A stretch of 64,000 bases of DNA, taken from the NCBI GenBank assembly GCA_937625935.1, contig OW569389.1, positions 62,001 to 126,000 of the forward strand, read 5' to 3'. The notes under the pieces are model-generated. The model did not search any database. It was not told the origin of the DNA and saw nothing but the letters and a program-made list of their open reading frames with translations. This DNA comes from Tetramitus jugosus. Taxonomy: Eukaryota > Heterolobosea > Eutetramitea > Acrasida > Vahlkampfiidae. Shown one piece after another: positions 40,201 to 50,845 of this stretch; within the stretch, counting starts at the first letter, position 1, and every line of letters starts with the position of its first letter. The position numbers were made by a program, and so were the translations under genes.

Positions 40201-43200
40201 TGTATGCAACATAAACAGCAAAACGCATAATCTTCTTCACTAGTTTCAGCTCGTTTAGGTTTTCTCCTCTCAAAGCAATTGTACAGCCTGTCTCAGGGTT
40301 CGCACCCTTAATAATAAATAGTGTCTTGTTGGCCCAACTACCAAAAGCTCGACTCACTTGCATGCTAGTACATGCACCCAAATCATCTCTCACCAATTCA
40401 ATCTCATCAACAGAGTTCAATATAGGATAACCCGTGCATCTCGATATTCTTTCCATCACACCTCTCTTCACATTCACCAGCAGAGATATCTTTTGTTGAA
40501 CGAGCATCTCTTGGAAGATGCCACTCACAGGTTTTTGTACAATCACCAAATCAGGCTTTTTCAATTCGATTCTCTTGAGGAGGAGCTTAAAGAATTCTTC
40601 CTCTTGTCCCATCAAGATATTAAAGTTGGCCATTTGATTCTCAACACGATGAAATTCAATAGGGCAACCAAAGAGCAACAGTCGAGGATTGGCAGCGTTC
40701 GTTCTCATCTTCTTGTGCACTACATTCTTCTTGAACACTACACCGTCCACATACTCTGACTCAAACTTGGATCCTGGTATCTTCTTGATTTTCACATAGT
40801 GCCTAATGTCCATTTTATCACCTAGGTTTGGTTGTGGATTGATGCAGTTGACTGTGCGCAGGGCAAGACCAACAATCACATCTTTCCATGCCATGTCTAC
40901 ATTATCCTCTTGCAACAGTTGAGTAATCACCTTTCGAAGGTGTTGCTGAGAAATGTCTTCGATTGATTTGAGGTGATCATCAAACTTTTGTTCAAACTCT
41001 TCACCAGATATACTTGATGGATGTAAACAGATTTCAGAATTGGGAGAAATCGGAGAGGAGTCACCATCCAGAGGTTGTTTGTTTGTCTCGTGTTGCGTAA
41101 TGATCACCATGTCATCCACACTTTCAGATAGATAGGATTCCTGTGTTTTCGATGGACTGGACTTGATGGGCATAGGCACCGTAGATTCAGAAGAACTTTG
41201 CTTGGATGGATCACTGTTGTTGTTCGAAACTTCAGTATCCATTGTAGAATAGTTTCCCACAACATTCTGTGACGTGTACAGCTTTTTGATTGATTCTGTG
41301 GAAGGATTAGGATTCAAATCAATGTACTGCATGCTCTCATGCGTTGGCGAACGTATTTGATTGGTCAAAATGTTCAAACAGTGACCACAAACTCTCACCT
41401 TGCCAGAGTACCCGTACTGTGAACCCTCGACAAAATTATTGCTGCACTTCCAACAGAAAATTTGACCACAGACACGACAATGATGCTTTCGCTTCACGAC
41501 AGAGAAGGGAGCCTCACATTGATAACACGTAGAAACTCGATTATCAGGCATCCAGAATTGTTTGGAACTGGTTCGGCGCATCAACGTCCTTGCCAACAAA
41601 TGTTCTTGCCTTCTATTGTTTGCAACAGCATTGTTTGCTGCCGTAGCGTTCACAGGAGATGCGGGACCCGAGTAAGGCGCATTCATAAACGATTGATTCG
41701 TCACTGGTTGATAATTCCTTTGCAATGATAGACGTCTCGATTGATACCGTTGCGCTCGATTAGACGCTTCCTGCTCATTATGATTATCCTCTCCATTGTG
41801 ATTCTCTGAATCCATCCTTAAATTATTGTCCTTGACCACGTTTGAGCCACCGTCATTTTCCTCATTCTCTCCATTGCCCTTGAGACTCAACGAATTGTCC
41901 GACCTCGATCGTTTCAACAAGCTACCGGATCGTTCTCTATCTCCATGCATTCGAATGTGATGAGGTAGTGGCAGTGGTGGACCACCCATACCACCAGCAC
42001 CTGAATCACTTCGATGTAATCGATTCTCCAACTTTAAGTGTTCTTTTCGACTGTGTAGCAGACTACTGTATCCCGTATAGGAAGAACCCAACAGAAGAGC
42101 ACTATTAGCATTATTATTACTATTGTTATGATTATTATTGTTGTGATTGGATGATTCTCCATCATCATCATCATCATTATTGTTGTTTCGATTTTCATCA
42201 TTATTGTCTTGCTTATTATCATCATCATCATCATCATCATCCATGAGCAATGAATTCTTATCTGGTACAACTGATGAAAATGATCGTTTTCTCGTATGAT
42301 ACGTCTTACCATGTTCATCACTACTGTTGTTATTATTATTGTTATTGTCAATGACTGATGGTGAAGATGAATGTCTCATCAATGATGATTTCACTCTTTT
42401 ACTCGTCCATGACTGATGATCATCATGATTCGGATGACTCATGGACAAGTATTCAAAATGATCACCACTGCTATTACTACTATTCGTATTTGATTCACCA
42501 TGACCATCATTTTTATTATTATTATTATGATTACGATGATGACTATTCTTTTTAGATGGTATCGTTATGTGGTTATTATTATTATTATTATTATTGTTTG
42601 ATGAAGAAGGATGAGCATTGATTTGTCTCACATGCTTCAAATTTTTTACTCGAGCTTGACTGTCCAAAAATTCATTTTTCCAATTTTCATCATTTCCATT
42701 CTTTTGTTGCGCCGACCCATTTTTCTTTTTTTGCTTGTTTGAGGTGATTGAGGATCCACGACGCAATCCCATGGCACTTGATTCTCTCATTCGTTGCTTG
42801 ACTTCCAAATATCGTTCTACATCACTGCTCATGAGTGATTGTACAGTTGAGCTAATGAACACGGATGGTGATGCTCCATTCACTACGTTACTATTATTAT
42901 TGTTATTATTATTAGTATTATTAGTATTTTTGTTCATGGTGGTGGTTGATGTTGTTGGTGTGGTAGAGTTGATGACATCATTGTGTTCATAAAAATAATA
43001 ATATTGATTGTCATCGACTGTTGAGTCATTTGTCGTGTTTGATATTGATGTTGTTGTTGTTGTAGGTGATGGAGTGTTGTTGGTTGTTGGATGATTTTGA
43101 AAGCGTCTGCGTCATGTGTAAAAAAAAACGAGTGGTGTGTGAGTCACAAATTGGGTGAAAACAACATGGATAGTAGAGTGTATAGGTGTATAGTGAAAAA

Positions 43201-43303
43201 CATACTTGAATGGATTGACAAAGAGTGACCTAGAGGTTGGAATGGGAGTCAGTGAAAACTCTGTTAGTTTCGGAGAGCTTGACACATTGTGAGTAGTACT
43301 CAT
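37229..43303 (-). CDS. PIKFYVE: PIKfyve/Fab1 1-phosphatidylinositol 3-phosphate 5-kinase (2 exons)
   Basis: Exon 1 is 43303-43206 and exon 2 43106-37229. The 99-base intron runs from GTATGT to ACGCAG and joins NPF-K-RFQNHP in frame, giving 1991 residues. Without it the first Met would be at 42937. The first ~450 residues are Asn/Ser/Asp low-complexity. The rest follows the family's domain order; positions are counted from Met 42937, so add 89. A FYVE finger lies at about 460-520 (CYQCEAPF, RKHHCRVCG). The Cpn60/TCP-1-like domain is at about 690-930 (VIVQKPVSGIFQEML), then the CHCR region at about 1125-1215 (SFGKFLETG). The PIPK kinase domain is at about 1665-1895 (RFVIKQISR, YDLKGSERNR, MDYSLLVGVDD). 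It makes PI(3,5)P2 on endosomes and lysosome-like vacuoles. Confidence 0.95.
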
Positions 43304-43432
43304 TTTGTTTGCTCTTTGTTTCTTTTCCGTGTTTTTGTTTCGCGCTTTCTTCCCTTTTTAGCGCGTCGGCGGTATTTTGTTCCGATTTACGATGTCTGAT
43401 TGGGAAACAGTCATGTGCGCGAAAGGTTAGTG

Positions 43433-45328
43433 TCAACAGATGACACATGAGCTTTTATTCTCATTAGTTTCGTTCGTGTTCTGATCAGAGGTTCTGAACC
43501 GTTGCATCAGATGGAGCGTACTGCTGAACAAAACATCGACATCTCGCTGATTCTTGGTTGAGCATTCCTTGTACAGTGTGTAACCGGTTCTCTTTTCCAG
43601 TTTCAGCATCATTTTGTCCACATCTGCTGTAGAGACACTCCTCTCACCCGCCACATCAGCTTTGTTTGCTACAAGTACCACGGGGAACATTTTACCCTTT
43701 CGTCCAGCTAACATTCTCTTAAACAATGGATACAAACTATCAAAGCTTGCTCGATCCTGAAGACTAAAGACAAGCATGACTGCATCAAAATCAGATTGCA
43801 AATGTGAGTTTGAATGAGTCGTGTTTGTGTTTGACATTTGAGATCGAAAATAATCACTCGTTGGAGAACCGAACAATGGTTCATCCAACAAAGAAGTACT
43901 GTTTTGGTGACTTCCATAGCTTCCATAATTGACTTGATGATTCATCGTCTGTTTCGTCAAAGTCGATAACTCCACATCTTCTATAATAACTTTGAATGGA
44001 TCCATAAACTTCTTCTTCATCAGCTTATAACTCTGGGCAATGTACGTACTGTGAACCTTTTCTAGTTCAAAATCAGTGTTGTTATGAGTCAGTGATGAGT
44101 CAACCACAGATGATGATGGTTCCAAACTGTCTTCCAACAATGATCGAGCAATAAATCGCTTGCATAAACTAGTTTTACCCACGTTCTTGTCTCCCACAAT
44201 TATAATCGAATACGTGTTCCATATCTGATGTTCCAAATCTTTTCGTTCGAATCCATCCTGTAATTTTTTCCTATGTGATAGAGTTTGTTCCACTTTTCGC
44301 CAACTGGATTGATGGTCATTCGTTTTACTTGCTCCATGACCATGTTCACTGTCAATTTGACTAGAACAGCTCACATCAGAATCATTGTCATCACTCAGCA
44401 CATTCGAACAGAAACCATTGTTTCCCGAAAAACTGGCAACACTACTCGAGCTCATTTCATCATCCTCCGTTTGCATCTGTTCTTCAATTGTCACTCCATT
44501 GTTCTTGACAATCTTCTCGCTCTGCCACAACATGTATTCCTTACTGTGTTGTGCAAGAGGTTCTGTAGCAACACTGTTGTTAGCTACTGGTTGTATCGCC
44601 AAGCTATGATCATAAGGTTGGTAACCATGATGCTGACTAGAACAATAGGGAATGTCATCAATCGCACAGTTTACAGTCATCTTTGCAGTTGTGATATCCG
44701 TCGTGCTTGTGTCCACTAGAGAATAGGATGAAGCTGGAATCAAGCTCGAATCATCCCCAAGAAACACAACTCTTTGTCTATTGATATTATTCCGAACAGA
44801 CAGGTCGCGATACAGTAAATCGGCCAACTGACTCGAAACGCGGTATTGAATCGTTTCAATTTCATTTTGATCTAAAAATGCAAAAATAATGAGCCATATC
44901 TCTGCCGTTAGCCAAAGAATGTTCACAGTTACTTGCTTCTTCACAAACGATGGTTTGTAATTGTTGAGCTTCTTCTTATTTTGTTGGTTGTTACTTTCTT
45001 GAAGTATTGTTGTTTGGTTTTTGGTTGGAGGAGCTTTGAAGCTTTGAACCACAACTTGACTCCTTTGGTCATCCTTATTGTTATAGACAGCATTCTTCAT
45101 TGACAGTCGTCTATTCTTTTGAGTCATTGTCGGTCCCATCGATTGTTGTTGATCCGTACTGTTGTTTTGAAGGAAATCAACTTCAGAGAAACTGACATCT
45201 CTCGTCGCAGCGACACTGGACTCTGAAAGAGAACAATCGGATGACGAGGACGGCGAAGAAAAAAATGAATAGAGCGAGTGGACTACATGAGAGGAGAGTG
45301 TCATCGTGTTGTGTGAACGGTGTAACAA
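43433..45328 (-). CDS. Atypical Ras-like small GTPase with long N-terminal extension
   Basis: It encodes 631 residues; an alternative Met lies at residue 9. The first 370 residues are low-complexity (Ser/Asn/Gln-rich). From about 372 a Ras-like domain begins: the P-loop GDKNVGKTSLCKRF, a later base-recognition motif VLVANKADV near 555, and YKECSTKNQRDVDVLF as the G5 region. The switch II position normally carrying DTAGxE instead reads IIEDVELSTLTKQ, so the catalytic Gly/Gln set is missing and GTP hydrolysis is probably altered. An insert rich in Asn/Ser sits between switch II and VMLVFSLQDRASFDSLYP. The last four residues, CVIC, form a CaaX-like box that suggests prenylation and membrane anchoring. 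Another P-loop family is unlikely. Confidence 0.82.
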   Translation of the reverse strand: MLHRSHNTMTLSSHVVHSLYSFFSSPSSSSDCSLSESSVAATRDVSFSEVDFLQNNSTDQQQSMGPTMTQKNRRLSMKNAVYNNKDDQRSQVVVQSFKAPPTKNQTTILQESNNQQNKKKLNNYKPSFVKKQVTVNILWLTAEIWLIIFAFLDQNEIETIQYRVSSQLADLLYRDLSVRNNINRQRVVFLGDDSSLIPASSYSLVDTSTTDITTAKMTVNCAIDDIPYCSSQHHGYQPYDHSLAIQPVANNSVATEPLAQHSKEYMLWQSEKIVKNNGVTIEEQMQTEDDEMSSSSVASFSGNNGFCSNVLSDDNDSDVSCSSQIDSEHGHGASKTNDHQSSWRKVEQTLSHRKKLQDGFERKDLEHQIWNTYSIIIVGDKNVGKTSLCKRFIARSLLEDSLEPSSSVVDSSLTHNNTDFELEKVHSTYIAQSYKLMKKKFMDPFKVIIEDVELSTLTKQTMNHQVNYGSYGSHQNSTSLLDEPLFGSPTSDYFRSQMSNTNTTHSNSHLQSDFDAVMLVFSLQDRASFDSLYPLFKRMLAGRKGKMFPVVLVANKADVAGERSVSTADVDKMMLKLEKRTGYTLYKECSTKNQRDVDVLFSSTLHLMQRFRTSDQNTNETNENKSSCVIC

Positions 45329-45536
45329 CGGGGTTGACTCGTTTTCATTCGACGGAAAGACTCATTTTGTCCGTATGTGAGAGTTCGGGCAGTGGGTGAA
45401 GTTCTTGCTATGTTCGCCCATCTGAAGAAGTTTTTCGGGTGAGTGCGGAGAAACGTCCACTACAGAAAACCTGAGGAACATTGAGGAATACAATGGGTAG
45501 GATGAGATTAGAAAATGAACGATAGTACATTTGCTG

Positions 45537-46895
45537 TTATTGGTTGCTGTTGTTTATGGCACTTGAGATAAGGGTAGATAGACGGTTAAACACAGTGGCT
45601 TCACCATAAGCCTCAATCACATCAATCTTGTGTGATTGAGCTTGACTCTTCCACCACATTTTGTCTTCCAACAATGTTACAGAACTGTCCTTGAGTGCTC
45701 CTGTCAATAATACTCGAACATGAGTCGTGGAGGGAGAGGATGACACTGGCTTCAAGAAGCCATTGTCCTTCAATCTCTTCAGATTCTTATTGGCTTGTTC
45801 ATAAATATTTTGATCATTCAGAATGACTTTGCGCTCCAACTTAAGTTTGAGAGACTTCTTGGATAGATCATAAGGACCTGGCAACAAGCTATGAACATTG
45901 AACAGACCACTTCTAAAGAACTGGATACCAGATTGAGTATCGAACAATACCTTACCCATTAATCTTCTCAATCCGGACAAGGCCAAGAATTGTTGAACTG
46001 TGTTTTGCACAGACAATTGATCCCATTGAGAATTCAACAAGATTGGATCAATCAAAATAACGTTCTTCACAAGGTGTCTCCACTTTTGTGCAGTAGTTTT
46101 GCTTCTCTCTGGAGAGAAAAACACTCTAGAAAACAAATTGGCTCCATATCCGTGACCCACAACAACAACAGGTGATTCACTCTGCGACACAAACTTTTCA
46201 TAGAACTCCTCAATCTCCTTCAAGTATTGTACCGTTTCGTTGTGAGTGGTTGATACTGTCTTGTCAGCAGAGCTAAACAGTCCAACACCCAATCGATCAT
46301 ACGAACAGACTTGAATTCTTGACTTTGGATTTGTTTGTTCGTTGTGCACTAAGTGAACTGCCACTCTTTCCATTCCCTGATGGAATGAACCGATTGATCC
46401 TTCAATCAACACAGTGTAATGAAAACTTGTTTGAGGTTCATTCTTGGACACACAATAAGTACTAAACACGGTCTTATTGTCACTTAGTGTGATCAACATG
46501 CGAGAATCTTGGTCAAATTGAACATTTTGTCTCTGAACACGCAGGAACAGCAAGTTGGTGAGAAAACCGACCAGAATAAGTGCAATGAGCATCTGTATCA
46601 CTCGACCCACCAGATTAAAAACTTTTTCTAGCAAGGTAGGCTTGATGTTATCCTTTGTTGGTTCTTGTTGATCAACTTTGTCCTTGTTTTTGCTTTGTGC
46701 AGATATGGTTACATCTGTGGCATCTTGAAGGTGCTGATCCTCTTCATTGGGGGTGGGACTCTTTTTGCGTTTGGCCATCTGACTGTTTCGACTTGGTTGT
46801 CTTTTGCAAAGATTGTTGAAACACAAGGATGATGGCGCAGAAGGAGAAAACATCGCAAATTTCGGTCTAAAAATAATTTGAGAGATCTTTGGCAT
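45537..46895 (-). CDS. Membrane-anchored alpha/beta hydrolase-like protein, probable non-canonical nucleophile
   Basis: It has 452 residues from the ATG at 46895; Met15 at 46853 is an alternative. A basic stretch (MAKRKKSPTP) and one hydrophobic segment near residues 95-112 (VIQMLIALILVGFLTNLLFL) suggest a single membrane anchor. The remaining part has the alpha/beta hydrolase order: HYTVLIEGSIGSFHQG, IQVCSYDRLGVGLF (like the 'YDRxGxG' strand of the family) and VVVVGHGYGANLFSRVFF at the nucleophile elbow. There the usual Ser in G-x-S-x-G is Gly (GHGYG). A loss of hydrolase activity is possible. It is head to head with TPP2. Confidence 0.75.
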   Translation of the reverse strand: MPKISQIIFRPKFAMFSPSAPSSLCFNNLCKRQPSRNSQMAKRKKSPTPNEEDQHLQDATDVTISAQSKNKDKVDQQEPTKDNIKPTLLEKVFNLVGRVIQMLIALILVGFLTNLLFLRVQRQNVQFDQDSRMLITLSDNKTVFSTYCVSKNEPQTSFHYTVLIEGSIGSFHQGMERVAVHLVHNEQTNPKSRIQVCSYDRLGVGLFSSADKTVSTTHNETVQYLKEIEEFYEKFVSQSESPVVVVGHGYGANLFSRVFFSPERSKTTAQKWRHLVKNVILIDPILLNSQWDQLSVQNTVQQFLALSGLRRLMGKVLFDTQSGIQFFRSGLFNVHSLLPGPYDLSKKSLKLKLERKVILNDQNIYEQANKNLKRLKDNGFLKPVSSSPSTTHVRVLLTGALKDSSVTLLEDKMWWKSQAQSHKIDVIEAYGEATVFNRLSTLISSAINNSNQ

Positions 46896-46958
46896 TGTTT
46901 CGAACCTTCAACAAACAAAGACAAAAGGAGCCTCAATAAACACACTCTCTCGGTTGGA
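46896..46958. promoter_or_regulatory. 63-bp divergent promoter region between hydrolase and TPP2
   Basis: The two start codons point away from each other and are separated by 63 bases. Such short spacing means that both transcripts start within or close to this segment, or overlap each other's leader. I recognise no defined box, apart from A-rich sequence. Confidence 0.5.
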
Positions 46959-49900
46959 ATGGCATCAACAACAGCGACATCATTGACGGATCAACAACAG
47001 CGTTCCTCACCCTTCCCCTCTCATGTTCTATTACCAAAATCGGAGACTCAATGCGATCAATTCCTTGCGGTGAATCCAAAATTCGATGGAAGAGGCATTT
47101 GTGTCGCCATCTTTGACACTGGCGTAGATCCAGGTGCTTCTGGACTTCAATGGACCTCAGACGGCAAACCAAAGATTGTCGATCTCGTCGATTGCACATG
47201 CAGTGGCGATGTCAGTATGGAACAAAGGGTGAGTGTTATCCCGACATCGGAGAAAACTGAAGATAAGAATAGCGAGGAGAGCATTACAACATCCTCTGAA
47301 CAGAAGGAAGCAGATAGCTCTGTGGTTGTATCGCCACTAACGGGCAGAAAATTCAAGTTGGGAAGTTGGGAGAAGAAGAGTGCCAATGGAACCTATCATT
47401 TTGGTGTCAAGAGAGCTTATGAACTGTTTTCCTCCACCTTGACCACACGCATCAAGGAAGAGAGAAAGAAGGTGTTTGAGAGGGATCATTTTGAAGCCAT
47501 TTCAAAGGTTAGAAAGCAATTAGAGGGCAATTCCGAGCTGTCTGCGAGTGATAAAAAGGATTTAGAGCTACAGATTGAACAGATGAATGACATGTACAAG
47601 AATTATGATGATCCAGGACCTATTTATGACTGCATTTCGTTCTTTGATGGTCAAGATTGGAGAGTGTGCATCTATCCAGATGATCAACAACCATCACGAG
47701 CTTCAAATGATCAGGAGAAAAAGGAAGAAGCAGAATTCATTATTGATTTGTCCAGGTACACATTGTTGACTGATTACCGAAAGGAACAACAGTACAGCAC
47801 ATTTACCAATGCAGACAAATTGAATTATTCGGTCAAGTTCTATGAAGATGGTAAAATCCTTTCTATTGTGACAGCAGGTGGATCGCACGGTACCCATGTT
47901 GCTGGAATCGTCGGTGCCTATCACAAGGAGGAACCAAACTACAATGGAGTTGCACCAGGATGTCAAATCGTGTCTATTAAGATTGGTGATTCATATTTGG
48001 GAACAATGGAGACAAACACTGGAGTCTGCAGAGGAATTGTTGCTACAAAGGAGAACAATTGTAACTTGATTAACATGAGTTATGGTGAATCAACATTCAT
48101 GCCGAATCAGGGTCGATTTGCCTCAATGATTTCTGAACTCGTTGATAAGCATAATGTAGTATTCGTGACCTCAGCAGGCAACAGTGGACCTGCGCTCAGT
48201 ACTGCGGGAACACCTGGCGATAACTCTGATGTGATCAGTGTAGGAGCGTACGTTAGTGAAGACATGGGTGAGGTACAGTACAGTTTGCGTGATAAGGTAC
48301 CTGAGAATCTTTACACCTGGAGTAGCAGGGGACCTTCATTGGATGGTTGGACAACTACAATTTCTGGTCCCGGAGCTGCGATCACCTCGGTTCCAGCGTA
48401 CGAATTGCAAAAAATGCAAAGAATGAATGGAACGAGCATGAGCTCTCCCAGCGTGTGTGGTGGTATTGCTTGCCTGTTGTCGGGATTGAAGCAATCTGAC
48501 AAGCCATGGAATGCTCACTACATTAAGAGAGCAATTGAGAACAGTGCTCGTTCTATTGAAAGCGTTGATCCATTTGCTCTTGGAAAAGGATTGCTGCAGA
48601 TTGCTGATGCATATGCATACATGGACAAACATCCATACAACACAACGGAGAACTTGAAGTATATTGTGAAAACAGCTGATGGCAATAGAGGTATTTATTT
48701 GAGATCTGCTGTGATGACTCATACTGTGACTGATCATACTATCAACGTCCAGACTAAATTCGTTGAGAACGCACCTAATGATGATAAGATCAATTATCAC
48801 AAAAGAGTGTATTTGGAGAGCACACAAGATTGGATCCAAGTACCATCCTACTTTGTAAGTTTAAATGAAACACAATCATTTGTTGTTCGGGTCGATCCAA
48901 CACACTTGGTAGCCAATAAGGCCTATCATGGCGAGGTTCTAGCAGTAGATGCTGATAATGTTGCCGCAGGACCATTGTTCAGACTTCCTGTCACAGTTAT
49001 CAAGCCACAAAAGGTTGAAAAGCCTGTGCTTAGCATTGGTCGCATCGTATGCAAACCAGGGTCGATCACAAGGAACTTTGTTGTTGTGCCTACTGGAAGT
49101 GAATTTGCAGAAATTACTGTGTCTGGTCTAAGGATTGACACAAAGCAAACATACTTGCTTCACTGTATTCAATTGATGCCAAAGACAGCCTTCAGTGTTC
49201 ACGAGTATAAGAAGTACATGTTCCTAAAGCAAGACGACAAGGAAGTTCACTATGTGAAGACAATTCCTGGAACCACAATGGAGATTTGTCTTGCTCAATT
49301 CTGGAGCTCTCTGGGAGACTCAGAAGTTACTTGTAATGTAGAGTTTAGAGGAGTTACACCCTCAGCAAATCATGTACACATTGATGCTGGAGACATTTGT
49401 GGCAAGATCATTCTTAAATCAGAATTGAAGAACGAAGAGCTAAAGCTCAAGGCAGAGTTTAACACATGGACACGTCACATCAGACCAAAGTCTTCCGAGA
49501 TCAAAACGCTCACTGATCCAAGAGATAGACAATTGAACGGAGATCCAGTACACAGTATGGTGTTGACATATACCTTCCCAATGGAGGAGTCAGCAAAGGT
49601 TATGTGTAGAATTCCTACTATCTCCTCAATGTTGTATGAATCAATTTTGGAGGCACAGATGATCATGTTGTTCACTCGCAACAAGCAGTTATTGAAGGTG
49701 TTTGATGCTTGGCCAACCGCCTTCAAACTACCAAAGGGTGAAATTACCGTCAGAGTACTTTTTAGACATGAGAACTTGAGCTTGTTGGAGAGCTTGAAGG
49801 AATCTGTGTTGAATGTCGACCAGACATTAGAAAAGCCAATCGCTATTTCAATGTTCCCGGATCCCAACAAGGTGATCCAAAGAACAGGCAAGATAGAAAA

Positions 49901-50834
49901 GTTGAATATCAGTCTTGGAACTGCCTCCGCCCTTTACATTGCCGCACCAGAATCCAAAGATCTACCAAAGAAGGCCAAATTGGGTGATACTCTCTTCAGC
50001 AAGGTGACACTCTTTGAGAAGTGTACACATGCTAGTATTACTGTCACTTACAGTGTTCCTTCCAGAACGAGCAAGACTGAGGATAAAACTACTGAAAAGA
50101 AGGAACTGGAGAAGTTGGACACCAGATCTAGCAAAGAAAAGTTTGAAGATGCTGTCGTGGAGGCTGCAGTCAAGTTTTTGGAAGCCATAATGGACAAGCC
50201 TGAGGAATTTGAACCCTTATTCCGTGACTTGCTTGGTCAATATCCAAACAACTTGTCCATGTTAAAACTGAAGCTCGCTTACTTGATGAAGGAACTAAGC
50301 AAGAAAAAGAATGTCAATATCAACGAAATTGTTACCTCTGCAGACACAATTGTTTCCCTCATTGATCGAGCTGAACTTGCAATTCACATTGGCACAACAC
50401 CAAAGAACAAGGACACCACCAAGGAAGACTATGAATGGTTGAAGAAGGATGAAGAAATGAACAAGAAGAAGGCCTTCTTAATTGACGCTCTGTACAACAA
50501 AGCTAAGGCCTTGGCCGATCACGCTACAGAAGAGAATGCTGAATTGTTGAATCAAACCGTTAAGGAGCTAAACAAGTGGGCTGATATCACATCTGATTTC
50601 AAACACCTCAATCTGCACTTGGCCGTTCTCATCAAGAAGAAACATTACGGCAAGTTGATCCAAACCATTAGAAAAGCCCTTTCAGAGAATAAGGCATCTG
50701 ATGCGAAGGCCGAGAAGGAAACGTTTGAGAAATTACGTTCTATTGTTGCCTCACTCGGATGGCATCATTGGGAAGAGTACCTTGCAAGACAACAATTGGT
50801 CAACTATCCTGCTGCTTATCCAGCACTTCAATAA
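46959..50834 (+). CDS. TPP2: Tripeptidyl-peptidase II (giant subtilisin-like exopeptidase)
   Basis: The first ATG gives 1291 residues, typical of TPP2; an upstream frame without ATG is not used. The catalytic Asp lies at about 53 (VAIFDTGVDPGASGLQ), His at about 310 (GGSHGTHVAGIVGA), the oxyanion Asn near 410 (TSAGNSGPA) and Ser at about 493 (NGTSMSSPSVCGG). The insert of more than 200 residues between Asp and His is a TPP2 hallmark. The C-terminal 700 residues form the beta-sandwich and helical region (for example KLAYLMKELSKKKN) used for assembly into large spindles. The enzyme removes tripeptides from free N-termini of peptides in the cytosol, downstream of the proteasome. The stop lies 11 bases from that of the convergent TPR gene. 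Confidence 0.95.
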   Translation: MASTTATSLTDQQQRSSPFPSHVLLPKSETQCDQFLAVNPKFDGRGICVAIFDTGVDPGASGLQWTSDGKPKIVDLVDCTCSGDVSMEQRVSVIPTSEKTEDKNSEESITTSSEQKEADSSVVVSPLTGRKFKLGSWEKKSANGTYHFGVKRAYELFSSTLTTRIKEERKKVFERDHFEAISKVRKQLEGNSELSASDKKDLELQIEQMNDMYKNYDDPGPIYDCISFFDGQDWRVCIYPDDQQPSRASNDQEKKEEAEFIIDLSRYTLLTDYRKEQQYSTFTNADKLNYSVKFYEDGKILSIVTAGGSHGTHVAGIVGAYHKEEPNYNGVAPGCQIVSIKIGDSYLGTMETNTGVCRGIVATKENNCNLINMSYGESTFMPNQGRFASMISELVDKHNVVFVTSAGNSGPALSTAGTPGDNSDVISVGAYVSEDMGEVQYSLRDKVPENLYTWSSRGPSLDGWTTTISGPGAAITSVPAYELQKMQRMNGTSMSSPSVCGGIACLLSGLKQSDKPWNAHYIKRAIENSARSIESVDPFALGKGLLQIADAYAYMDKHPYNTTENLKYIVKTADGNRGIYLRSAVMTHTVTDHTINVQTKFVENAPNDDKINYHKRVYLESTQDWIQVPSYFVSLNETQSFVVRVDPTHLVANKAYHGEVLAVDADNVAAGPLFRLPVTVIKPQKVEKPVLSIGRIVCKPGSITRNFVVVPTGSEFAEITVSGLRIDTKQTYLLHCIQLMPKTAFSVHEYKKYMFLKQDDKEVHYVKTIPGTTMEICLAQFWSSLGDSEVTCNVEFRGVTPSANHVHIDAGDICGKIILKSELKNEELKLKAEFNTWTRHIRPKSSEIKTLTDPRDRQLNGDPVHSMVLTYTFPMEESAKVMCRIPTISSMLYESILEAQMIMLFTRNKQLLKVFDAWPTAFKLPKGEITVRVLFRHENLSLLESLKESVLNVDQTLEKPIAISMFPDPNKVIQRTGKIEKLNISLGTASALYIAAPESKDLPKKAKLGDTLFSKVTLFEKCTHASITVTYSVPSRTSKTEDKTTEKKELEKLDTRSSKEKFEDAVVEAAVKFLEAIMDKPEEFEPLFRDLLGQYPNNLSMLKLKLAYLMKELSKKKNVNINEIVTSADTIVSLIDRAELAIHIGTTPKNKDTTKEDYEWLKKDEEMNKKKAFLIDALYNKAKALADHATEENAELLNQTVKELNKWADITSDFKHLNLHLAVLIKKKHYGKLIQTIRKALSENKASDAKAEKETFEKLRSIVASLGWHHWEEYLARQQLVNYPAAYPALQ

Positions 50835-50845
50835 ATATGATTTTA

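Noticed and set aside
42034..42555. Frames rich in Met/Ile/Thr or Tyr in the PIKfyve N-terminus
   Set aside because: Shadows of trinucleotide-rich Asn/Asp runs in the sense frame.
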